Below, piece by piece: positions 55,963 through 64,000 of a DNA stretch of 64,000 bases (positions are counted from its first letter, which is position 1; the number at the start of each line of letters is the position of its first letter). Origin of the DNA: Hirsutella rhossiliensis. Taxonomy: Eukaryota; Ascomycota; Sordariomycetes; Hypocreales; Ophiocordycipitaceae. The notes below the pieces were generated by a model. It did not search any database. It was not told where the DNA came from and saw nothing but the letters and a program-made list of their open reading frames with translations. The stretch spans positions 1,612,001 through 1,676,000 of the forward strand of contig NW_025408674.1 in the NCBI RefSeq assembly GCF_020360975.1. Reading direction: 5' to 3'. The translations under genes were made by a program, and so were the position numbers.

Positions 55963-58194
55963 ATGGACGAGCCGGCTCGTCTTAGCTGGTCCCGCACCTA
56001 TTTCGCTCTCTCACACACCTCCGTAGCCTCCAAGAACCCCCCAGGCGACAAGATCATCCTCCCGCAATCCGCCCTGGAGCAACTTCTTGCAGCCGCACCA
56101 TCCCGTCAGCCATCCGGCGCCACCTTCACCTCCTTCGATCCTCTAAATCCACACAGCAATTCCCGTCACGAGAATGGCCAGCAACTTCCGCACCCTCTCA
56201 CGTTCCGTCTGGTAAACCCGGTCAACAATAAAGCCGTATACGCAGGCATTCGCGAGTTTTCTGCTCCAGAAGGCACCTTGGGTCTCAGTGCCTTTTTGTC
56301 CGAGGCCCTGGGCATCGACTTGAAGGATACACATGGCACCGCGAGCTCCGACGGCAATGAGATGGCTTCCTCTGCGCAAATAACCGTCCTCGCCCACCAG
56401 TTGCCCAAGGGTACCTATGTCCGCCTGCGGCCACTTGAAGCGGGCTACAACCCCGATGACTGGAAGTCGCTGTTGGAGCGTCATCTCAGAGACAACTTTA
56501 CTTGCCTTACCAAGAATGCGGTCCTCTCCGTCCCCGGCGTCCAGGGGGAGAAGTTCAACTTTCTCGTTGACAAGCTCTCTCCCGAGGGTGACGGGATATG
56601 TGTCGTCGACACCGACCTCGAAGTGGACATTGAGGCTCTAAACGAGGAGCAGGCTAGGGAGACGATGCGCCAGATCATGTCCAAAGCGCAGTCCGCCTCA
56701 GCCAACGGCACCTCCGAGGGCGGTGAGCTGGACATATGGAAGCACGTCCAGGGGCAAGTGTCGCCTGGCGGCTACGTCGACTACCTTCTACCGTCCTGGA
56801 ATCGATCACAGCCAGTGGCCATCACGCTCAGCGACATGTCACGCCAAGATAGCCTCGACATCTTTGTCACCCCAAGGTCGTCTCGGCATCGGGCTTTGCC
56901 ACGGGACTCAACCCACGTTTTTGGAAGCTTTGGCACTGCGGATCGCGGCTTTAAGCATGTGTTCATCCCTCCCGCGAATGTCGAGCTGGACGGTGCAGAT
57001 GGCCTCCTCGTGTCAGTCCACGCACATCGGCCGGATGACGCCACTGAACAGCCCTCGGAGCCGATTACATACAAGCTTCGAGCCAAGGCAGCTTCCACTC
57101 ATAACCCTGGCGATGGAACCACAAAAGCCGATAGCGAGGGTCACGACACCGACGACGTGCAATGCAGCAACTGTCTACAATGGGTGCCCCGGCGAACCAT
57201 GGTTCTGCACGAAAGTTTCTGCCGCAGAAACAACGTCGTCTGCGCGCAATGCAAGTCCGTCTTCAAAAAGGGCTCCGCCGACTGGGAAGCGCACTGGCAC
57301 TGCGACTACGATGACGCGCACGGAGACTCGGCCTCGAGCAGAGCCAGGCACGATGACGTGTTCCACAGGGAGCGCTCATGTCCGTCTTGCGAGTTTTCCA
57401 CAAACTCGCTGCCGGACCTCGCAAGGCATCGGACGACCGTCTGTCCCGGCAAGCTGATACTCTGTCGATTCTGTCATCTCGAAGTGCCGCAAGAAGGAGA
57501 CCCGTTTAACCCATCCCCAGAGGTTGTTCTCTCCGGGATGACGGCACACGAACTTGCAGATGGAGCACGCACCACCGAGTGCCACCTGTGCGACAAGATT
57601 GTTCGTCTTAGAGACATGGACACACATCTCAAGCACCACGAGCTGGACAAGGTCAATCGATCCAAACCCACCATTTGCCGCAATGCCAACTGTGGCCGGA
57701 CTCTGCACGGCGTCGGGCCCAGGGGTCAGATGGGTGCCGGGACGGCTCAAGGCCAAGGGCCCGGCAACGAAATCGGGCTTTGCTCTCTTTGCTTCGGCCC
57801 CTTGTACGTGAGCATGCACGACCCAGAGGGCAGGGCGCTTCGAAGGAGGATCGAGAGGCGTTATCTCGGGCAGATGATGACGGGGTGCGGAAAGTCTCAC
57901 TGCGTCAACGAATGGTGCAAGACTGGGAGAGCCAACGCCGGCCTCGAGTCCAAGGGGTCGTCTGCCCAAGCCATCCTGCCGTTGGTGAAGCCCCTGCTCG
58001 AAAAGGTCCCGGAGCCTGACAAGCCCATGTTCTTTTGCGTCGACGAGGCCAACCAGCAGAGGCGGAACTTGGCGATTATGATGGCCGCCGAGAAGGGCTG
58101 GGACCTGGAGTGGTGCGTCGCGGCAGCAGAGGCCGAGAAGGGTCGGGTAGAGAAGATGAGGGAGTGGCTGCAGGCTTGGGCGCCAAGGAGATAG
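55963..58194 (+). CDS. UFD1-like protein with TRAF-like Cys/His zinc fingers and an AZUL-like module
   Basis: A single exon encodes 743 residues from the ATG at 55963 (GCCATGGAC). The N-terminal part resembles the UFD1 double-barrel: DKIILPQSALEQLL, LTFRLVN, VYAGIREFSAPEGTLGLSAFL, LPKGTYVRLRPLEAGY, FNFLVDKLSPEGDGICVVDTDLEVDI. The middle has repeated Cys/His pairs (CSNCLQWVPRRTMVLHESFC, CAQC, CPSCEF, CRFCHLEV, CHLCDKIVRL) like TRAF/XIAP-associated zinc fingers. Near residue 641, GCGKSHCVNEWCKTGRAN matches AZUL, the zinc module of E3 ligase UBE3A. UFD1 domains bind ubiquitin and Cdc48 partners, so the protein probably acts in ubiquitin-dependent degradation. Yeast Ufd1 lacks the zinc parts; this architecture is seen in other fungi, to my knowledge. 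It has no operon-type neighbours. Confidence 0.88.
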   Translation: MDEPARLSWSRTYFALSHTSVASKNPPGDKIILPQSALEQLLAAAPSRQPSGATFTSFDPLNPHSNSRHENGQQLPHPLTFRLVNPVNNKAVYAGIREFSAPEGTLGLSAFLSEALGIDLKDTHGTASSDGNEMASSAQITVLAHQLPKGTYVRLRPLEAGYNPDDWKSLLERHLRDNFTCLTKNAVLSVPGVQGEKFNFLVDKLSPEGDGICVVDTDLEVDIEALNEEQARETMRQIMSKAQSASANGTSEGGELDIWKHVQGQVSPGGYVDYLLPSWNRSQPVAITLSDMSRQDSLDIFVTPRSSRHRALPRDSTHVFGSFGTADRGFKHVFIPPANVELDGADGLLVSVHAHRPDDATEQPSEPITYKLRAKAASTHNPGDGTTKADSEGHDTDDVQCSNCLQWVPRRTMVLHESFCRRNNVVCAQCKSVFKKGSADWEAHWHCDYDDAHGDSASSRARHDDVFHRERSCPSCEFSTNSLPDLARHRTTVCPGKLILCRFCHLEVPQEGDPFNPSPEVVLSGMTAHELADGARTTECHLCDKIVRLRDMDTHLKHHELDKVNRSKPTICRNANCGRTLHGVGPRGQMGAGTAQGQGPGNEIGLCSLCFGPLYVSMHDPEGRALRRRIERRYLGQMMTGCGKSHCVNEWCKTGRANAGLESKGSSAQAILPLVKPLLEKVPEPDKPMFFCVDEANQQRRNLAIMMAAEKGWDLEWCVAAAEAEKGRVEKMREWLQAWAPRR

Positions 58195-60937
58195 AGCATG
58201 GTTGAGGCCGGCATTGGGCAATGGGAGAGATTGTGTTCGGGATATACCCGCGGGACGTTTCTTGGTTGTTTCCCGAGGCCCCTTGGTGATGGACCCGGGT
58301 CATGCATGCATATGGACGGAGTACAGGCAGGGATAAGTCATTTAGGCATGATGAAGCAGGTCCAGTCTTACACGTCAACTCGTAATGAGGCAATGCCCGG
58401 AAGATGCTCGCGCTTTGGGCGACACATGGCTAACACTGTAAGGCTTGAAAGCCGGCGGCTACGGCGCTCCTGTCTCGTATGACACCATGAAGAATGTGTC
58501 GAGGTATAGGGTAGGTCTGCGAGAGTGGAGAAATATATGAACCATCCATGGGAGTTTTCTTGGCAGACAAGGGATAGGACGCGGGGCTTTCGTGCTTATT
58601 GATTGGAAGTATCCATCTCTTATCGTCCTCCATTCGTGACCATCACCAATGCGTGTTGATGGCATGTTAGTTTGGGGATATCTGTGGCTGAGTGGTTGGC
58701 GCGGGTGATCAACTGCCGACCAGAATGTTCCGGGAGAAGGGCCCAGGGACAGGGTTCCTATTGGTTGTCACGCATCGGTTGCATTCGACACGGCAATGAG
58801 GGGGATTTCTCATCTGCCCGGAGCATTAACCAGGCCAAACATGGGGAACGTGCAGCGGCAGAATCCTTCAGTGGCTGGACAATGCACATGCGCCAAGACG
58901 AGGAGCGTCCATGTCCTCGATGCGCGGTGGTATTTTACGTGTCTTTTTGATCACACCAGGGACCATGGGCGGGCACGGGCCGATGGCGGAGCTCCAAAGC
59001 CAAGCTCTGGATGCCTCGGAAGCAGTCAGATAGCCTCGGGAGGCGGACTCGGGCACGTGTGCGGCTTACGACGACGGAGCAAACAAGCTTTCCGAGCCGT
59101 CACTGATCTTGCGCGCAAGTCGGTTCGGTGGACACGTCACATGTTTGGATGCGCAGATCAGCAAGGCAGAGGCACAGAGTCACAGAGTCGTGGCATTTGA
59201 CATTTGACATAAGACGACTTTGCGGTGACAGGTGGGTTGCAGAATGTCGACCCCTGTTTCGCGGGTTCGAATTGGCAGCTGTTCCCAGTGCTAGCCATGA
59301 CGGAAGTTGCCAGTGCCCGCCTTAACTGAGGTACCCTTAACTGAGGTACCCTTAACTGAGGTACCCTTAACTGAGGTACCCTTAACTGAGGTACCCTTAA
59401 CTGAGGTACCCTTAACTGAGGTACCCTTCACTGAGGTACCTTGTACATATGTACAAGCCGGGATCGAATCCATGGAGTTTCAAGGCCGCATAATGAATCT
59501 CGTCCTCTCCTCTCCCTGGACGAGGACACGAATGGCTTGCGTAGCCACCAAGAATGAGCCATGTGGTCTCCCCAGCATCCCGAGTCACCAAACAAACCGG
59601 CGATGTCGACAGCGTTCTCCAATCAATGATTACACGCGGGCATGATGACGCGGGCATGATGACGCTGGCGACGAGGACCATGATCTCAGTGGAGCGCGCC
59701 CTCCACCCCTTCCGCTTCTCTGGCAATCTCTCGAGCTCGCGTTCATGCTTGCTGCATGATCTCCACGGCCAGACAGATTGGCGTTGCCGCTCGGGCAGCA
59801 GCAGACCATTCACCGCGCCCAGGGACAGCAATCAGGGAAATGCCACGGAAATGCTGTCCCGGGTTGGATTCAAGGCACGACGCCATGTCTGCGGGTGGTG
59901 TCCTTGGCTACAGGGACTGGTTCGGCATTGATCGCCTGTGCGCTCCATATCTAGTTACCCGTAGTCCGTAGGTAAGGAGATGGGCGATGATGAGGCAGGC
60001 AAGATACCTGTCTTATGTAAGTACTCCATGGCGAGGGAGGTATCCATCCCTGTCCATCGCAGTAGCCATGGTACCTTCGACCGAGAAGCGGGCAGGCGTC
60101 TTGCTTGTACTGCCTCCTCGTCGTGCACCGATGCCGTTCCGCGCCTGTCCCACAGCCCGTCACGTTCCCACTTCGAGAAGCTGGAAGCCACCAACTCGGA
60201 CGCTTCTCTCTCTCCCTCCTCACTCTCTCGCTCCGGAACCCCCCTCCATCGTCTTCTCGCGCCATCCAATTCTGCATTATATTTCATCAGTGCATCCTTT
60301 GGCGACTCTGACAGACATTTCCGCTCCGGTCCGCCATTATCCTTCCCCCATCGCTGCTGGCCTCATCTCGCCCGGCTCTAGATCCTCACTCTCCCAACCG
60401 CTGTCTTTCACCGTCCCGACGCTTCGTTGGCAGCTCGCTCGCTCAGGAATATACACCATCATTTTTCCGTCTGTCTCGCCGTCGTTCTACAGTCGCGCCT
60501 TCTGCAATCCGCCGGCATACGATCGCACCAACGAGGCTTAATCGTCATCGCGAACTGCAACTGCTGGCTGCCTCTCCCATCTGACAGTTCGTTGCCAGAC
60601 GACCCGCTTCTCTACTAGGTTCGTCCGTCGACGGGCCATACACCAAGCCACGACTCGCACCTTTCTCTCTCAGGTTGATGGGGATTGATACCGGCGCCTT
60701 CTTGTTCGCCGCCGCTGACACAACTGTTTGCTTTGCTAGACGCATGAGCGGAAATATCGACCAGGGCTCCTACTCGCTTTTGCTCGAGGTGGCAGACCGA
60801 GGCCTCTCCATCGGGTAGCCACCAGCTTTCCGTGCGGTGTGTTCGGCTCTTGTCGGCGCCCGCTCTCGCATCCCCCCCGAGTATAAATCGCACATCATTC
60901 GACCCCATCAACGGCTTGTCCGCCGCCTACCACCACA
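58195..60937. other. Intergenic 2.7 kb with a minisatellite
   Basis: No gene is supported. It holds a 15-bp tandem repeat (separate entry) and, at the right, the long CT-rich leader of the SIP5-like gene. A TATAAA at 60882-60887 is about 51 bp before that gene's ATG and may be the core promoter or lie in the leader. Confidence 0.5.
59325..59443. repeat. 15-bp minisatellite, about eight units
   Basis: The unit ACTGAGGTACCCTTA is repeated about eight times with almost no divergence; the last unit differs by one base (TTCACTGAGG). In one plus frame it would read TEVPL per unit, and in the reverse frame GTSVK, but no gene surrounds it. High identity suggests recent expansion, so length variation between strains is likely. 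Confidence 0.9.
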
Positions 60938-63561
60938 ATGGGCAACTCTAATACAAAAGAATCACGCTCGGGCGACAACCGCGAAGCCGGTACCGACGGG
61001 CGGGGGGAACCCGGCAGATCCCGCAACCGCTTGAGCAGAGGCGACTTGAGCGGCTTCCTGAATCTTCAATCGAGTACTCGAGACCGCGATCGTGACCGCC
61101 AAAATGCTCCATTCGAGCGCCGCGAGACGAAGCAGGAGCGTGAAGCCCGTCGACTGGAGCGCGACCGCGCCGCTCGGGCCAAGGAACGAGAACGCAGCCT
61201 GCGCGAGGAACACGTTGATGGCGGATTCCTTGTTACCCTGGGCACGTATACCGGCATCGAGGACTTCAGCAAACCAGTTGTGAGACAGCTACAGGTGCGT
61301 CACTTCTATAGCCCCCCTACTGCGCGTCCAGATAGCATGCTTACCCGTTGTCCCCCTAGATCGAGAGGAAGCTCGCTCCATTCTGGCGTGGACTCAACGA
61401 CTGGTCTGCAAACTGGGCCGAGCACCAACTCGTCGCCGCCGCTCGCGGCTTGCCCATACCAGCTGCCGACACGCCTCCAGACCCTGGGCTGATGCCCCGG
61501 CCTCGCCCATCTGAGCCAGGGAATCTGACCGTGTCGATGGGAGAACGCACCCTCTCTGCGGCGTCGGATCGTAGCGAGGCTGCCGTCGCTTCCGACCTGC
61601 CATCGCCGGCTGCCACGGGGCCCGTCAAGAGCTCGTCGTTCAAACCCAGGGCAAAAGCCATTGCGGCGGCTCTTAGCGTGAGCTCCCGTAACGCGTCGGC
61701 TACTGACCTGGCACCAAAGGAGATTGCCCTACCCAACGACCCGTTCGTCAATGGCCAGCCAATCGAGGTCTTTCTTTACAAGGAGGCGGATGACTGCCCC
61801 ATTTGCTTCCTCTCTTACCCGCCATATCTGAACCGAACCCGATGTTGCGACCAGCCCATCTGTAGCGAATGCTTCGTGCAGATCAAGCGAGCCGATCCCC
61901 ACCTTCCCGAGCACCATCCGGACGGCCAAGCCAGGGACCCTAACCAAGGGCTTACCGCCGATGACCCGCCAGAGATGCTCATATCGGAACCTTCGGCGTG
62001 TCCCTATTGTCAGCAGCCCGAGTTTGGCGTGACGTACGAGCCACCCCCTTTCCGACGAGGGTTGGCCTTTTCCGCGGCATCCTCCGCCCTCGCCTCCTCG
62101 ACAGCCATGTCCTCGCAGAGCTCCCTCAACTCGACCCCTCCACCCATGTCACCCCAGCAGGTCGGGCGACGACGCACGCATAGTCTGTCGGCGACGGCCC
62201 CGAATGTCATCACCACGGATCGCGTGCGGCCGGACTGGGCAACGAAGCTGGCGGCGGCGCGTGCCCACCAAGCCCGGCGCGCGGCGGCCGCAACGGCCCT
62301 GCACACGGCCGCTTTCCTCGTGGGTGGCAACGAGCAGCGGTCCCTCTTGCGCTCCAGCAGATTCGGGCGCAGAAACACTGGTAGCAACGGGTCAAACACG
62401 CCAGCAGCTGAGCAAAGCGGAAGCGCTATTGGAGGATCCGACGCCCTGCAGTCTGGCGAGGGCGGATCGTCAAATAGGCACATGGCTCTACGACGCCGCA
62501 CCCGCATGGAGGAACTGGAAGAGATGATGTTTATGGAGGCTGTGCGCTTGTCTCTGGCTTCAGAAGAGGATCGAAAACATAAGGAGGACAAGGCCCAACG
62601 CAAAGAGGAGAAGAAGCGTCAGCAGGCAGAGCGCAAGGCGCAGAAGAAGCAAGGCAAGGATCCGTACGGCGGAGGTGTCAGCGGCGCAAGTGCCAGCAGC
62701 CTGTCGCTCGGGCTGGGTCGCATGAGAGGGAACAGCGCGGCTAGCAACCTGAGGATGGAGGCCACATTACAGGGAGCGTCATCGGCGTCAAGGATGGAAG
62801 AGACGCAAGCCACAGAGCACGAGGATCAGGACGAACACGCTGCGGGCAAGGGCAAGGGTGTTGACCGAGCCCCTCGGGAAGCGATGGGCTCTGCCAGCAC
62901 TCCCGCGGGCTCCCTTAACGTGCCTCCGTGCGCCACCCGCAGTGGTTCCCATTTGAGGCAGATGAGCAACACCTCCTCGCTAGTTTCATCCTCCGCGGAC
63001 AGCCCATCTGGTAGCTACAGTGGTCAAGGATTCATTGGGCCAGAGGGCGGCAGTCCGTCTCGCGTACCTCGCGTCGACGATGCGGATCCCGATACTGGCA
63101 ACGAGCCTTTGTTCAACTTTCGGAGCTTGGCAGAGCTTGTCGGGGTCAATATTGAAGACGGGTCTTCTCAGGCGGCAGGAGGCGACGGTGTGCCCTCGGC
63201 TCATAATGACGTGCAAGTATCGGGCCGGCCGCTCTCACGGGTCAACGAAGAGGAGAAGGAAGAAGACGAGGCGCAGCCCGTCGAGGACAACAAGCCAAGA
63301 CAGCCTGGCGACGAGAAGACTCCATTGCAGACTTCCATCAAGGCAGCAACAGAAGGCGCCCCGTCTTCCCAGGAGACGACTGCCCCTGCGACGCCCGAGA
63401 AAAACTCGGATCGCGACGCTGCGGGCCGTGGGAGCAGCAATCCCTCGCCGGGAGTAGCACTCGCCCTCGAAACATCGATGGCGGCCGACGACGCCGCAGC
63501 AGACGACAAGTCTGTCGGACGCTCAAGTGTCACGGAGCGGCCGTCGTCGACGGCGCATTGA
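60938..63561 (+). CDS. SIP5: SIP5-like protein, RING-like zinc finger, probable N-myristoylation
   Basis: Two exons (60938-61294 and 61360-63561) give 852 residues; the 65-nt intron 61295-61359 joins RQLQ to [32 protein letters not shown]. The N-terminus MGNSNT fits an N-myristoylation site (Gly2, Thr6). A basic, Arg-rich coiled region follows (residues about 45-90), then a [10 protein letters not shown] block. The zinc finger at about residues 264-338 reads [26 protein letters not shown] and [17 protein letters not shown], the SIP5 signature. The C-terminal half is low-complexity and Ser/Glu/Lys-rich. Yeast Sip5 interacts with the Snf1 kinase and the Reg1/Glc7 phosphatase, so a role in glucose signalling is possible but inferred. 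The gene lies at the edge of the window, complete. Confidence 0.9.
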
Positions 63562-64000
63562 CGTGGAAACTTGCAGCACTTGAGAGTTTGACAAAGCGAT
63601 GAAGTGACGTGTAATCCGATGGAGATTGCAGATCTTGTATACAGCAGCGTGTTTATATTACGACTGACAGAGCGAGTACGTTGCCAAGAGAAGAGACCAT
63701 TCCCTTTGAGAGGACGCTTCTCTCCCAACCAGTGGATGACAAAATGTCTCAGGCTGGCTCGATCAAGGCCGGCGAGGCAAGATGATATAAAGAAGCCCCA
63801 CCGTTTCGAGGGCACAAAACCAAGTCCCGACCCGTCGTTGCATACACGGTGAACAAATAACATGAGCGAAACCAAGCCTTGATGCAAAGTGAAAGTCGCC
63901 ATAGTCCACTGTCAGGCCATGCCAAATTGTTTTGACGACGTGTGGTGAACAGGGAATCTATTCTTGTTGCATGCGGGGGAGATGCTTGTTTTCCGCAATA
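63562..64000. other. 3' region of the SIP5-like gene, right edge
   Basis: No gene seen in the last 440 bases. Confidence 0.5.

Noticed and set aside
58676..58810. tRNA-like start (GGCTGAGTGGTTGGCGC) resembling a D arm
   Set aside because: No matching acceptor stem, anticodon arm or T arm could be paired nearby.
1..64000. CRISPR arrays, rRNA genes, bacterial operons
   Set aside because: No direct-repeat/spacer pattern and no rRNA sequence; gene structure is eukaryotic.

Overview
The window is nuclear DNA of a filamentous ascomycete, most likely a sordariomycete and perhaps Hypocreales. The evidence is many short introns (48-198 nt, nearly all GT-AG), secreted hydrolases, several MFS sugar transporters, a Zn2Cys6 regulator, a Mutator-like element of the FAR1/Hop type and a hAT element with 8-bp target duplications. 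The genus is inferred from protein style only and is uncertain. I rebuilt gene models by hand; in every multi-exon model called intact the exon lengths sum to a multiple of three.

Layout. 0.9-7.1 kb: a membrane-anchored heme-oxygenase-like diiron/iron redox protein, an FMN split-barrel protein, and a gamma-glutamyltransferase pseudogene carrying two in-frame stops. 7.1-14.4 kb: one MFS transporter between long gene-poor stretches, one of them an AT-rich island. 14.4-16.7 kb: a secreted DUF1996 gene split by a 946-bp hAT-type element with a perfect 8-bp target duplication. 16.8-20.8 kb, minus strand: an N2227/carnosine-type methyltransferase with a signal peptide and an apparent frameshift, and a secreted HExxH metalloprotease. 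22.2-29.9 kb: a probable sugar-utilisation group made of a Gfo/Idh/MocA oxidoreductase, a Zn2Cys6 factor and, divergently, an MFS sugar transporter. 30.3-34.2 kb: a ten-exon P-type cation ATPase. 34.2-40.1 kb is gene-poor and holds a 114-bp foldback MITE.

40.1-49 kb: a hexose-type transporter, an intron-containing tRNA-Asn, a D-arabinose dehydrogenase-like aldo-keto reductase, a secreted beta-lactamase-fold protein with a GC-AG intron, and ARP6 of the SWR1 complex. 50.5-63.6 kb: an F-box-like protein, a decayed Mutator-like element, a UFD1-like/AZUL-like ubiquitin-pathway protein, a 15-bp minisatellite and a SIP5-like signalling protein.

How the genes relate. The clearest functional group is regulator plus oxidoreductase plus transporter at 22-30 kb, suggesting uptake and oxidation of a sugar or polyol. 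The F-box and UFD1-like genes are both ubiquitin-linked. The most open question is the adjacent pair of heme-oxygenase-like and FMN-binding genes at 0.9-4.5 kb, which may form an undescribed small redox module. Signs of genome decay (nonsense codons, frameshifts, transposon insertions) fall on accessory genes, while ARP6, SIP5 and the ATPase look intact.
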